From positions 124,001-188,000 of the forward strand of contig NZ_QLSU01000010.1 in NCBI RefSeq assembly GCF_003268775.1: a DNA stretch of 64,000 nt, read 5' to 3'. Positions 51,401 through 59,945 of the stretch are shown in pieces. The notes under the pieces are model-generated. The model saw only the letters and a list, made by a program, of their open reading frames with translations, searched no databases and had not been told where the DNA came from. The DNA is from Paraburkholderia unamae. Its GTDB lineage: Bacteria > Pseudomonadota > Gammaproteobacteria > Burkholderiales > Burkholderiaceae. Within the stretch, counting starts at the first letter, position 1; every line of letters begins with the position of its first letter. A program made the position numbers and the translations under genes.

Positions 51401-51986
51401 CTTCAACACGCGTGAGATTTTCACGCGTATCGTGCAGGCGGTTCTCCGTCTCGCGGCGGCGTTCCTTGTACTTCGAAACGCCCGCGGCCTCTTCGAGGAA
51501 CACGCGCAACTCTTCGGGCTTCGCCTCGATGATGCGCGCGATCATGCCCTGCCCGATGATCGCGTAGGCGCGCGGGCCGAGGCCCGTGCCGAGGAAGATG
51601 TCCTGGATGTCGCGGCGACGCGCCGGCAGGTTGTTGATGTAGTAGCTCGAGGTGCCGTCGCGCGTGAGCACGCGCTTCACGGCGATCTCGGCATACTGGC
51701 CCCACTGGCCGGCGGCGCGGCCGTCCGCGTTGTCGAACACCAGTTCGACGCTCGCGCGGCTGCCGGGCTTGCGCGCGGTGGAACCGTTGAAGATGACGTC
51801 CTGCATCGACTCGCCGCGCAACTCGGACGCGCGCGATTCGCCGAGCACCCAGCGCACCGCGTCGATGATGTTGGACTTCCCGCAGCCATTCGGTCCCACC
51901 ACGCCAACGAGTTGGCCCGGAACCTGGAAATGCGTGGGATCGACGAAGGATTTGAAGCCAGCGAGTTTAATCGAGGTCAGACGCAC
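48468..51986 (-). CDS. smc: Chromosome partition protein SMC
   Basis: ATPase that compacts and segregates chromosomes with ScpA and ScpB. The 1172 residues show Walker A GPNGCGKS at 31-38 in a typical N-terminal head (LTSIKLAGFKSFVDPT). Long coiled coils flank a hinge around residue 500-650, and the C-terminal head has the LSGGEKALTATALVFAMFQL signature and LLDEVDAPLDDAN Walker B. I start at the GTG at 51986 (the codon before RLTSIKL); the frame is open 28 codons further upstream without similarity. zipA follows after 143 bp. Confidence 0.96.
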   Translation of the reverse strand: MRLTSIKLAGFKSFVDPTHFQVPGQLVGVVGPNGCGKSNIIDAVRWVLGESRASELRGESMQDVIFNGSTARKPGSRASVELVFDNADGRAAGQWGQYAEIAVKRVLTRDGTSSYYINNLPARRRDIQDIFLGTGLGPRAYAIIGQGMIARIIEAKPEELRVFLEEAAGVSKYKERRRETENRLHDTRENLTRVEDIVRELSTNLEKLEGQAVVATRFRELQSEGEEKQRLLWLLRKNEASGEQQRQQRAIEQAQIDLERHTAQLREVEAQLETLRVAHYSASDAMQGAQGSLYEANAEVSRLEAEIKFIVESRNRVQAQIAALTAQREQWQAQAQKAQDDIEDAEEQLAIAEEKAALAEEDAAAKQEALPALENRWRDAQAQLNDERAGIARTEQAIKLEAAHQRNADQMLQQLQQRHERLKSEEGGLDAPDEAQLEELRMQLAEQEEVLHDAQARLEDAQETVPRLDAERRAAHERVQAENAQIHQFEARLAALKQLQENVQTEGKIQPWLERHELGALPRLWKKLHVEAGWETALESVLRERLAALEVSNLDWVKAFASDAPPAKLAFYSPPAAGQPPTAPAGLTPLLSLVRIDDAGLRAVLTEWLGSTYVANDLAEALAQRAQLPGGGTFVVKAGHTVTRVGVQLYAADTEQAGMLARQQEIENLERQVRAQALLADDARTAVVRAEAAHTQAAQVLTEVRQQAERATQRVHALQMDVLKLTQAHERYTARSTQIREELEEIRAQIEEQRALRAESEANFERHDIELAELQARFEDNQLAFEALDEELGAARNQARDLERAAGDARFAARNMANRIEELRRNIQVAHDQSERVAVSLEDARAELETINEQTAHTGLQDALEIRAQKEDTLRAARAELDDLSAKLRTADETRLAAERALQPLRDRITELQLKEQAARLNGEQFVEQLQAAGVDEAALQEKLTADMKPSYLQGEVTRINNAIAALGPVNMAALDELAAAKERKTFLDAQSADLTSAIETLEDAIRKIDQETRTLLQGTFDEVNRHFGELFPRLFGGGQAKLIMTGDEILDAGVQVMAQPPGKKNSTIHLLSGGEKALTATALVFAMFQLNPAPFCLLDEVDAPLDDANTERFANLVRAMSDKTQFLFISHNKIAMEMAQQLIGVTMQEQGVSRIVAVDMETAAGFAQNTV

Positions 51987-52155
51987 GGCGATATCGCTGT
52001 TTGAATAGTGGTGAACGGGACCGCCCGTGCCGCACGCCGCGCGCCGCCGCAAATCCGGTTTCGATCGCACGGCGGCGGTACGCGCACTGGGCAGCCGCCA
52101 CGGCTCGCCGCACGAACGCGCATGAGCGCGAGCGGTCGGCGGGAATCAGGGGCAA

Positions 52156-53283
52156 TCATACCATCGCACGCGCGCCATTCCGCGCGCGGGAAGGCAGCGG
52201 GCCGGAGTCGCCGCCTGCATTGCCACCGCCGTTGGCACCCCCGTTGTTGCCGCCGTTGCCGCTGTCACCGCCCCCATCGTTTCCCGGGCCGTCGCTGTCG
52301 GCATCGTCCGAGTCATCGGTGCGGCTGGCGTCGGCGTGAGTCATGACGCTGGCGTCGGCACTCACATGGGCAGCGCCTTTGCGCGCGTCCTGCGCGCGGT
52401 GCGCCCAGCTCGACAGCAGCGAAGCGAGCACGATGCACGCGCCGCCCGCCCATTCGCGCGGGCCGGGCGTCTCGCCGGCGAAGAGCCACGACGTGAGCGC
52501 CGTCACGACGATCTCGAACAGCATGATGATCGACGCGCGATTCGCCGGCACGCGGGCGAGTCCGTACTGCACGAGCATGTTGTTGGACCCGAGCACGACG
52601 CCGAGCGCCAGCACGAGCAGCACGACGCGCGCGAGATGCTCGCCCGCCGGCACGGCCGACATCGGCTCGAAGCACGAGGTCAGCACGCCGAACAGCGCCG
52701 CGCCGGCGAAGATCACGGCCGTGCGCATCTCCGGCTTCATGTGCGGAAGCACACGGCTCGTCTTCACGACCAGCACGTTGCTCATCGCGAAACCCATGCC
52801 GCCCGCGAGACCGGCCCATTCCGCCGCATTGGCGGGCAGCGGTACGCCGAGCTTCGGCGACCACAGCATGAGCACGGCGCCCAGCAGCGAGAGCGCCGCG
52901 AGTGCGCTGCCCGCCAGGTTCAGGCGTTCATGGAGGATGAAGTGCGCGAAGATCGCCGTCCATGCCGGGGTCAGATAAAAGAGCAGCAACACGCGCATCA
53001 CTTCGCCGTGGATCGCGCCCCACACGAAGCCGACGTTGGTCACGCCCGCGGCGAGCCCGAGCATCGGCAGCACCCAGTGCCAGCGCACGGTCGCGAGCGA
53101 GCGCCAGCGCAGCACCAGCACGAAGAGGCAACCGGCCGCGCTCGTCGCGGCGCTCGCGGCCGTGCCGGTCAGCCCGAATGCCGCCAGCATGCGCAGCGGA
53201 TACCAGACGAATCCCCATACGGATGCGCCGACCATGATGGCGAGCGTCGGCCAGGCGGCGCGCAGGCCTGTGCTCTGGGTCAT
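52156..53283 (-). CDS. EamA/DMT-family transporter with Gly/Asn-rich tail
   Basis: Inner-membrane drug/metabolite transporter superfamily protein, 375 residues, with about ten hydrophobic helices over residues 12-295 (first half opening LAIMVGASVWGFVWYPLRML). The last ~75 residues are different: an Asp/Ser stretch (DDSDDADSDG) then repeated Gly/Asn/Asp (NGGNNGGANGGGNAGG), low-complexity and presumably cytoplasmic. Substrate unknown; amino acid or metabolite export is typical. It starts at an ATG, lies between smc and dapC, and is divergent from the dap cluster. Confidence 0.8.
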   Translation of the reverse strand: MTQSTGLRAAWPTLAIMVGASVWGFVWYPLRMLAAFGLTGTAASAATSAAGCLFVLVLRWRSLATVRWHWVLPMLGLAAGVTNVGFVWGAIHGEVMRVLLLFYLTPAWTAIFAHFILHERLNLAGSALAALSLLGAVLMLWSPKLGVPLPANAAEWAGLAGGMGFAMSNVLVVKTSRVLPHMKPEMRTAVIFAGAALFGVLTSCFEPMSAVPAGEHLARVVLLVLALGVVLGSNNMLVQYGLARVPANRASIIMLFEIVVTALTSWLFAGETPGPREWAGGACIVLASLLSSWAHRAQDARKGAAHVSADASVMTHADASRTDDSDDADSDGPGNDGGGDSGNGGNNGGANGGGNAGGDSGPLPSRARNGARAMV

Positions 53284-53593
53284 GGCTCGCGCGTCCCCAG
53301 GTTCCGACGCGCGCTCGCCGCGGCTGCGCCGTTATTCGGCAATTTCATGCTTTTCCCTTTGTCCTGTTGCCCGGCGAGCCCGGGAGACGCCAGCGCCCGC
53401 ACCGGCCCGCGCCCGCAGCAGCAGCGGTGCCACGCTATAATCGACCCCTTGCAGCCGCATGACCGCGCCACCGTGCTGTTTCGTTTTGTTTCGTTTCGCA
53501 CAGCCCGGCGCAGCGCGCCACCGGCACCGCACCGGGTGCGCCGAACCCGCGCGCCACGCCTTCCGTCTTTCGCCCACGCCCGTCCAGCCCCAA
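53284..53593 (+). other. Intergenic region upstream of dapC
   Basis: 310 bp between the divergent DMT transporter and dapC. It has a perfect TATAAT at 53436-53441 that could start a dapC transcript with a leader of about 145 bases. The dapC frame is open through 53459-53593, but that part has no family similarity. I see nothing else firm. Confidence 0.5.
53436..53441 (+). promoter_or_regulatory. Candidate -10 box of the dap cluster
   Basis: Perfect TATAAT (context CACGCTATAATCGACC). No good -35 at 17 bp. Confidence 0.4.
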
Positions 53594-54817
53594 GTGAATC
53601 CGCTACTCGACACCCTTCAGTCCTATCCCTTCGAAAAGCTGCGCGTACTCTTCAAGGACGTCACGCCGAACGCCGGCCTGCGCCACATCAGCTTCGGGAT
53701 CGGCGAGCCGAAACACCCCACGCCGGCGGTGATCCGCGACGCCATCGTGGCGTCGCTCGACGGCCTCTCGTCGTACCCGGCCACGGCGGGCAGCCCGGCG
53801 CTGCGCGAGTCGATCGCGAACTGGGTGAAGGCGCGCTACGGACTGCCGGCCATCGACGCGAACACGGAAGTCCTGCCCGTCTCGGGCTCGCGCGAGGCGC
53901 TATTCGCGCTCGCGCAGGCCGTGATCGATCCCACGGCGGGCGTGAAAGACCCGGCAAAGCGGGCGATCGTACTCTGCCCGAACCCTTTCTACCAGATCTA
54001 TGAAGGCGCCGCGCTGCTGGGCGGCGGCGAGCCGTACTTCGTGAACAGCGATCCGGCCCGCAACTTCGCCTGCGACTATTCGCAGGTTCCCGAGGAAGTC
54101 TGGGCCCGCACGCAACTGCTGTACGTGTGCTCGCCGGGCAATCCCACGGGCGCCGTGATCACGCTCGACGACTGGCGCGAGCTGTTCGCGCTATCCGACC
54201 GCTACGGCTTCGTGATCGCCTCGGACGAGTGCTACTCGGAAATCTATTTCGACGAAGCGAATCCGCCGCTGGGCGGCCTCGAAGCGGCACACAAGCTGGG
54301 CCGCGACTTCGAGCGCCTCGTCATGCTGTCGAGCCTTTCCAAGCGCTCGAACGCGCCGGGCATGCGCTCGGGCTTCGTCGCCGGGGACGCCGCCATCCTC
54401 AAGCCGTTCCTGCTGTACCGCACCTATCACGGCGCGGCCTTGTCGCCGGTGTGGCAATCCGCCAGCATCGCGGCCTGGGGCGACGAGGCACACGTGCGCG
54501 AGAACCGCGCAAAATACGTGCAGAAGTTCTCGACGGTCACGCCCATGCTCGCCGACGTGCTCGACGTGAAACTGCCCGACGCGGCGTTCTACCTCTGGGC
54601 CAACGTCGCGCGCACCGGCATGACGGACACCGCGTTCGCCCAGCGCCTCTACGCCGACTATAATGTGACGGTTCTGCCCGGCTCGTTCCTCGCGCGCGAG
54701 GCGCATGGCACGAATCCCGGCAAAGACTTCGTCCGCATGGCGCTCGTCGCCGACGTCGAGGAGTGCATCGAGGGCGCGCAGCGCATCGTCGAGTTCTGCC
54801 GCTCGCTCAAACCGTAA
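53594..54817 (+). CDS. dapC: N-succinyldiaminopimelate aminotransferase DapC
   Basis: PLP enzyme that transaminates N-succinyl-2-amino-6-oxopimelate with glutamate in the succinylase branch of lysine/diaminopimelate synthesis. The 407 residues begin NPLLDTLQSYPFEKLRVLF, then FGIGEPKHPTPAVIRDA, VCSPGNPTGAVI and the PLP lysine in MLSSLSKRSNAPGMRSG. The GTG at 53594 fits the family N-terminus, though no ribosome site is evident; longer in-frame starts are possible. dapD follows 81 bp downstream, which supports DapC rather than another class I aminotransferase. Confidence 0.92.
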   Translation: MNPLLDTLQSYPFEKLRVLFKDVTPNAGLRHISFGIGEPKHPTPAVIRDAIVASLDGLSSYPATAGSPALRESIANWVKARYGLPAIDANTEVLPVSGSREALFALAQAVIDPTAGVKDPAKRAIVLCPNPFYQIYEGAALLGGGEPYFVNSDPARNFACDYSQVPEEVWARTQLLYVCSPGNPTGAVITLDDWRELFALSDRYGFVIASDECYSEIYFDEANPPLGGLEAAHKLGRDFERLVMLSSLSKRSNAPGMRSGFVAGDAAILKPFLLYRTYHGAALSPVWQSASIAAWGDEAHVRENRAKYVQKFSTVTPMLADVLDVKLPDAAFYLWANVARTGMTDTAFAQRLYADYNVTVLPGSFLAREAHGTNPGKDFVRMALVADVEECIEGAQRIVEFCRSLKP

Positions 54818-54898
54818 AGCCTTTGCGAGCGCGCCGGGGTCCCGCACCCCGCTGCGCGCAACACCGCTTTCCATCATCAATCTCACGAAATCACCACC

Positions 54899-55726
54899 AT
54901 GTCGCAACAACTTCAGCAGATCATCGACACCGCCTGGGAAAACCGCGCCGACTTTTCGCCCAAGTCGGCCCCGAACGACGTGCGTGAAGCCGTCGCCCAC
55001 GTCATCGCCGAGCTGGACCGTGGCGCATTGCGCTGCGCCGAGAAGAAGGACGGCGACTGGGTCGTCAACCAGTGGGTGAAAAAGGCCGTGCTGCTGTCGT
55101 TCCGCCTGGAAGACAACGCACCGATGCCCGCCGGCGGCTACAGCCAGTTCTACGACAAGGTGCCCTCGAAGTTCGCCAACTACACGGCCGAAGACTTCGC
55201 CGCGGGCGGTTTCCGCGTCGTGCCGCCCGCCATCGCGCGCCGCGGCTCGTTCATCGCGAAGAACGTCGTGCTGATGCCGTCGTACACGAACATCGGCGCC
55301 TACGTCGATGAAGGCACGATGGTCGACACGTGGGCCACCGTCGGTTCGTGCGCGCAGATCGGCAAGAACGTGCACCTCTCGGGCGGCGTGGGCATCGGCG
55401 GCGTGCTGGAGCCGCTCCAGGCGAACCCGGTCATCATCGAAGACAACTGCTTCATCGGCGCGCGCTCGGAAGTCGTGGAAGGCGTGATCGTCGAAGAGAA
55501 CTCGGTCATCTCGATGGGCGTGTACCTCGGCCAGTCGACCAAGATTTACGACCGCGAAACCGGCGAAGTCTCGTACGGCCGCATTCCGGCGGGCTCGGTC
55601 GTGGTCGCGGGCAACCTGCCCTCGAAGGACGGCTCGCACAGCCTGTACTGCGCCGTGATCGTCAAGAAGGTCGACGCCAAGACGCGCGCCAAGGTCGGCC
55701 TGAACGAGCTGCTGCGAGGCGACTGA
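54899..55726 (+). CDS. dapD: Tetrahydrodipicolinate N-succinyltransferase
   Basis: Adds succinyl from succinyl-CoA to tetrahydrodipicolinate, upstream of DapC in the lysine pathway. The 275-residue protein has an N-terminal helical domain (LQQIIDTAWENRADFSPKSA), then a left-handed beta-helix of hexapeptide repeats from about residue 105 (RRGSFIAKNVVLMPSYTNIG). GARSEVVEGVIVEENSVISM follows and the chain ends VGLNELLRGD. It starts at an ATG. The TGA shares one base with the next gene's ATG. Confidence 0.97.
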   Translation: MSQQLQQIIDTAWENRADFSPKSAPNDVREAVAHVIAELDRGALRCAEKKDGDWVVNQWVKKAVLLSFRLEDNAPMPAGGYSQFYDKVPSKFANYTAEDFAAGGFRVVPPAIARRGSFIAKNVVLMPSYTNIGAYVDEGTMVDTWATVGSCAQIGKNVHLSGGVGIGGVLEPLQANPVIIEDNCFIGARSEVVEGVIVEENSVISMGVYLGQSTKIYDRETGEVSYGRIPAGSVVVAGNLPSKDGSHSLYCAVIVKKVDAKTRAKVGLNELLRGD

Positions 55727-56091
55727 TGGCGAAGTCCGCCAAGACCGTCGTCTACGGCATTCCGAACTGCGACAGCGTGAAGAGGGCCCGCGTGTGGCTG
55801 GAGGAGCACGGCGTCGAGTTCGAGTTCCACGACTTCAAGAAAGCGGGCGTCTCGAACGCGCTGGTCCAGGACTGGCTGAAAGACGTCCCGCTCGATCAGC
55901 TCATCAACAAGCGCGGCACGACCTGGCGCGGCCTTTCGGACGTGCACAAGGCCGAAGCCGACACGACCGCCGGTGCAATCGCGCTGATGATCCACAAGCC
56001 GTCGATCATCAAGCGCCCCGTGGTCGTGGTGAACGGCCGCGTGAAGACGCTCGGTTTTTCCGCCGACCAGTATGCGGAGCTGTTCGTCTGA
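55726..56091 (+). CDS. ArsC/Spx-like reductase (YffB family)
   Basis: A 121-residue thioredoxin-fold protein of the ArsC/YffB family. It opens TVVYGIPNCDSVKRARVWLEEHG with a single N-terminal Cys and continues to the INKRGTTWRGL block and KRPVVVVNGRVKTLGF with a late Arg. These match the YffB type, whose substrate is not firmly known (glutathione-dependent thiol reduction has been proposed). Its ATG shares a base with the dapD stop, so it is translated from the same mRNA. The yffB-like gene beside dapE is conserved in enterics too. Confidence 0.87.
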   Translation: MAKSAKTVVYGIPNCDSVKRARVWLEEHGVEFEFHDFKKAGVSNALVQDWLKDVPLDQLINKRGTTWRGLSDVHKAEADTTAGAIALMIHKPSIIKRPVVVVNGRVKTLGFSADQYAELFV

Positions 56092-56162
56092 GCGCCGCAT
56101 GAGACCGGTGCGCCCGATCCGCTCTACGGAAGGTCGTGCGCACACGGTCATGACACGTTGTT

Positions 56163-56197
56163 GCCGGCCCCTGCTCCCGCAGCGGCGCCGGCATTTT
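56163..56197 (+). terminator. Terminator-like hairpin before dapE
   Basis: GCCGGC (56163-56168) pairs with GCCGGC (56187-56192), with an inner CTGC/GCAG stem, and is followed by ATTTTTAT. It would partly separate dapE from the upstream dapC-dapD transcript. Confidence 0.5.
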
Positions 56198-56216
56198 TAT
56201 TGAAAGTGGTCCTTTT

Positions 56217-57356
56217 ATGTCCGCCACCCTCGCCCTTACCGAAGCCCTGATCGCGCGCGCCTCCGTCACGCCCGACGACCAGCACTGCCAGCGCATCATG
56301 ACCGAACGCCTTGGCGCGCTCGGCTTCGCGTGCGAAACGATCGAATCCAACGGCGTGACGAACCTCTGGGCCGTCAAGCGCGGCACTGCGGGCACGCAAG
56401 GCCCGCTGCTCGCCTTCGCGGGCCATACCGACGTCGTGCCGACCGGCCCCATCGAGCAATGGAGCTCGCCGCCGTTCCAGCCCTCGCACCGCGACGGCAT
56501 TCTCTACGGCCGCGGCGCCGCCGACATGAAAACCTCGCTCGCGGCCTTCGTGGTGGCAAGCGAAGAGTTCGTGGCGGCGCATCCTCAGCATCGCGGCGCC
56601 ATCGCGTTCCTCATCACGAGCGACGAGGAAGGCCCCGCCACCGACGGCACCGTGAAGGTCGTCGAGGCGCTCCAGGCGCGCGGCGAGAAGATGGACTACT
56701 GCATCGTAGGCGAGCCGACTTCGACGAATACGCTCGGCGACTGCGTGAAGAACGGCCGCCGCGGCTCGATGTCGGGCAAGCTCGTCGTGAAGGGCGTGCA
56801 GGGGCACATCGCCTATCCACATCTCGCGAAGAATCCCGTGCACCTGCTGGCGCCCGCGCTCGCCGAACTCGTGGCCGAAAAATGGGACGACGGCAACGAA
56901 TATTTCCCGCCCACCACGTGGCAGGTGTCGAACATGCACAGCGGCACGGGCGCGAGCAACGTGATTCCGGGCCACGCCGACGTGATGTTCAACTTCCGCT
57001 TCTCGACCGCGAGCACGGTGGAAGGCCTGCAACAGCGCGTGCACGCGATCCTCGACAAGCACGGTCTGGAATACGACCTGCACTGGAGCGTGAGCGGCCT
57101 GCCCTTCCTCACCCCGCGCGGCGACCTCTCGAACGCGCTCGAAAAGGCGATTCACGACGAAACGGGCGTCACGACCGAGCTTTCGACCACGGGCGGCACC
57201 TCGGACGGCCGCTTCATCGCGCGCATGTGCGAACAGGTGGTGGAGTTCGGGCCGCCCAACGCCAGCATCCACAAGATCGATGAGCATATCGAAGTGAAAT
57301 TCATCGATCCGCTCAAGAACGTCTACCGCCGCGTGCTCGAACAACTGATCGCCTGA
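56217..57356 (+). CDS. dapE: Succinyl-diaminopimelate desuccinylase
   Basis: Di-zinc M20 hydrolase that frees LL-diaminopimelate from its N-succinyl form. The 379 residues show LLAFAGHTDVVPTG with H70 and D72, GRGAADMK with bridging D103, and TSDEEGPATDG with catalytic E137 and E138. The dimerisation domain has SNVIPGHADVMFNFRFS, and TTGGTSDGRFIARM carries the specificity loop. It starts at an ATG. It lies 125 bp after the ArsC-like gene with a hairpin between, and prmB follows 33 bp later. Confidence 0.97.
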   Translation: MSATLALTEALIARASVTPDDQHCQRIMTERLGALGFACETIESNGVTNLWAVKRGTAGTQGPLLAFAGHTDVVPTGPIEQWSSPPFQPSHRDGILYGRGAADMKTSLAAFVVASEEFVAAHPQHRGAIAFLITSDEEGPATDGTVKVVEALQARGEKMDYCIVGEPTSTNTLGDCVKNGRRGSMSGKLVVKGVQGHIAYPHLAKNPVHLLAPALAELVAEKWDDGNEYFPPTTWQVSNMHSGTGASNVIPGHADVMFNFRFSTASTVEGLQQRVHAILDKHGLEYDLHWSVSGLPFLTPRGDLSNALEKAIHDETGVTTELSTTGGTSDGRFIARMCEQVVEFGPPNASIHKIDEHIEVKFIDPLKNVYRRVLEQLIA

Positions 57357-57389
57357 TCCATCCACCGCACACGCTCTGGAGTCCAGAAC

Positions 57390-58286
57390 ATGACCCATCC
57401 GCTCGCCACCACCTTCGGCTCCGTGCGCGATTTGCTGCGCTACGGCGTCTCGCGCTTTTCCGCCGCGCAACTCGCGTTCGGCCACGGCTCGAGCAATGCT
57501 TACGACGAAGCCGCGTACCTGATCCTGCACACGCTGCATCTGCCGCTCGACCTGCTCGACCCGTTCATGGACGCGCGCCTCACGACCGAGGAAGTCGACA
57601 AGGTGCTCGGCGTGATCGAGCGCCGCGCGAACGATCGCGTACCCGCCGCCTACATCACGCAGGAAGCGTGGATGCACGGCCTGCGCTTCTATGTGGACGA
57701 ACGCGTGATCGTGCCGCGCTCGTTCATTGGCGAGCTGCTCGCAGACGGGCTGCAACCCTACGTGGAAGATCCCGAGCAAGTGACCGCCGTGCTGGAACTG
57801 TGCACCGGCTCGGCGAGCCTTGCGATCCTCGCGGCGCACGCGTTCCCGAACGCCGATATCGACGCCGTGGACCTTTCCGCGCCCGCGCTCGAAGTGGCGC
57901 GACGCAACGTCCACGATCACGACCTGGACGAGCGCATCGCCCTCTTCGAAGGCGATCTGTACGCGCCGCTGGCTGAGCGCCGCTATGACGTGATCATCAC
58001 GAACCCGCCGTACGTGAACACCGATTCGATGCAGGCGCTGCCGCCCGAGTACCGTCACGAGCCGGAAATGGCGCTCGCAGGCGGCGCGGACGGGATGGAC
58101 ATCGTGCGCCGCATCATCAAGGACGCGCGCAACTGGCTCACCGACGACGGCGTGCTGGTGGTCGAGATCGGCAACGAGCGCGAGAACGTCGAAGCCGCGT
58201 TTGGCGGCCTCGATCTCGTCTGGCTCTCGACGAGCGCCGGCGACGATCAGGTGTTCCTGATCCAGGCCTGCGACTTGCCGGTCTGA
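57390..58286 (+). CDS. prmB: 50S ribosomal protein L3 glutamine methyltransferase
   Basis: SAM-dependent enzyme that methylates a Gln side chain of ribosomal protein L3. The 298 residues start with a helical substrate domain (FGHGSSNAYDEAAYLILHTL). YITQEAWMHGLRFYVDERVI and VPRSFIGELL then lead to the class I methyltransferase fold with VLELCTGSASLAILAA (about 135-149) and catalytic NPPY at 205-208. The IPRSPI-like VPRS segment favours PrmB over PrmC/HemK. The ATG has GGAG upstream. It is the last gene of the dap cluster. Confidence 0.93.
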   Translation: MTHPLATTFGSVRDLLRYGVSRFSAAQLAFGHGSSNAYDEAAYLILHTLHLPLDLLDPFMDARLTTEEVDKVLGVIERRANDRVPAAYITQEAWMHGLRFYVDERVIVPRSFIGELLADGLQPYVEDPEQVTAVLELCTGSASLAILAAHAFPNADIDAVDLSAPALEVARRNVHDHDLDERIALFEGDLYAPLAERRYDVIITNPPYVNTDSMQALPPEYRHEPEMALAGGADGMDIVRRIIKDARNWLTDDGVLVVEIGNERENVEAAFGGLDLVWLSTSAGDDQVFLIQACDLPV

Positions 58287-58480
58287 TGGTCTAATGGTCT
58301 GACGGACCTGCGCGAACGCGTCGCGGCGCCCGTGCGCCGCTTTTTGACGCGGGTCGCCGCGCGCAGGACTGGGACGATAGCCGTCGCGGCAGCGGGTTCG
58401 GTAAGATTGAGCCCTCCGGCCGTGCGCCTCCCGGTGCAGGCCGGCCCTGCGTCCGGCCCCAGGGAGCGTCCCACGCCGCT

Positions 58481-59923
58481 ATGCGATTCGACTGGTCACA
58501 CCTTGGCACGCTGCTCGCGATCATCCATCTGCTTGGGCTGATCGCGGCGTGCCACGCCATCCTCAATACGCGCACCTCACAGGGCGCGATTGCCTGGGCC
58601 GTCTCGCTCGCGGCGATGCCCTACCTCACGCTCGTCCCGTATCTCTTCCTTGGCCGCAGCAAGTTCGCGGGCTATGCCGACGCGCGGCGCCTGCGCAACG
58701 AAACCTTGCGCTCGCGCGCCCATGCGCCCGAATGGGACAAGCTCGTCTCCGCAGGCGAATGGCCCGCTGACGAACTGGGCGTGCGCGTGATCCGCACGTT
58801 CGCGCGCCTGGGCGGCATGCCGCTCGTGCCCGGCAACTCGGTGCGCACGCTCGTGAATGGCGAGGCGACCTTCTCCGCCATTTTCGACGCGATCGAGCGC
58901 GCCCGGCACTACGTGATCGTGCAGTTCTTCATCGTGCACGCCGACGCGCTCGGCGACATGCTCAAGGACGTGCTGCTCGACTGCGCGAAACGCGGCGTGC
59001 GCGTGTATTTCCTCTACGACAGCATCGGCTCGTTCGACCTGCCCGCCAGCTACGTGCACGAATTGCAGGACGGCGGCGTGGAGGTGCACCCGTTCTCCAC
59101 GAAGCGCCACTTCGTCAACCGCTTCCAGCTCAATTTCCGCAACCACCGCAAGATCGTCGTGGTGGACGGCCACCACGCGTTCGTGGGCGGCCATAACGTG
59201 GGCATCGAATACCTGGGCGCGAATCCGCGCCTCTCGCCCTGGCGCGACACGCATATCGAGCTGCGCGGGCCGGTCGTCGCCAACGTGCAGTTCGCCTTTA
59301 CCGAGGACTGGTACTGGGCCACCCAGCAGTTGCCCGGCTGCGAACCGCCCACGGTCGTGCCGCAGGAAGGCGACGACATGTACTGCCTCGTGATGCCCAC
59401 CGGCCCGGCGGACCGCCAGGAGACCTGCTCGCTCTTCTTCGTGGAAGCAATCAACGCGGCGAAAAAGCGCGTGTGGATCACCACGCCCTACCTCGTGCCC
59501 GACGAAGCCGTGTTCTCGGCGCTGCGCCTCGCAGTGCTGCGCGGCGTGGACGTGCGCATCATGATTCCGAGCCGCCGCGATCATTACGTGGTGTTCGAGG
59601 CGTCCACGCTGTACGCCTTCGACGCCGTGCGCGCGGGCATCCGCATCTTCCGCTACAAGCCGGGCTTCCTGCACCAGAAGGTCGTGCTGATCGATGACGT
59701 GGCCGCGGCCATTGGCAGCGCGAATCTCGACAACCGGTCGTTCCGCCTGAACTTCGAGATCATGGTGCTGACCGTGCATCGGGGCTTCGCCGCCGAAGTC
59801 GAGGCGATGCTGCTGCGCGACTTCGAGGAGACCTTCGAGATCGATCGCAGCGAGTACCGCGACGCGCCCGCCTGGCGCAAGATCACGATGCATCTCGCGC
59901 GGCTCTTCGCGCCGATTCTCTAG
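58481..59923 (+). CDS. cls: Cardiolipin synthase
   Basis: Membrane-bound phospholipase D-family enzyme that makes cardiolipin. The 480 residues have two N-terminal hydrophobic helices (about 8-28 and 36-56). Two HKD motifs follow: H222/K224/D229 in FRNHRKIVVVDGHHAFVGG and H398/K400/D405 in FLHQKVVLIDDVAAAIGSA. The length and the two helices match ClsA-type enzymes. It starts at an ATG with GGGAG upstream, 194 bp after prmB. The gene ends 22 bp before the convergent glutathione peroxidase gene. Confidence 0.92.
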   Translation: MRFDWSHLGTLLAIIHLLGLIAACHAILNTRTSQGAIAWAVSLAAMPYLTLVPYLFLGRSKFAGYADARRLRNETLRSRAHAPEWDKLVSAGEWPADELGVRVIRTFARLGGMPLVPGNSVRTLVNGEATFSAIFDAIERARHYVIVQFFIVHADALGDMLKDVLLDCAKRGVRVYFLYDSIGSFDLPASYVHELQDGGVEVHPFSTKRHFVNRFQLNFRNHRKIVVVDGHHAFVGGHNVGIEYLGANPRLSPWRDTHIELRGPVVANVQFAFTEDWYWATQQLPGCEPPTVVPQEGDDMYCLVMPTGPADRQETCSLFFVEAINAAKKRVWITTPYLVPDEAVFSALRLAVLRGVDVRIMIPSRRDHYVVFEASTLYAFDAVRAGIRIFRYKPGFLHQKVVLIDDVAAAIGSANLDNRSFRLNFEIMVLTVHRGFAAEVEAMLLRDFEETFEIDRSEYRDAPAWRKITMHLARLFAPIL

Positions 59924-59945
59924 CGCAATGCTCGCCCGGCGGTGC

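Noticed and set aside
48591..52004. 1137-residue plus-strand frame antisense to smc
   Set aside because: GC-rich coding DNA with strong third-position bias leaves the antisense frame open. The product is rich in Arg/His/Leu/Val with no domain, while the sense strand has complete SMC motifs.
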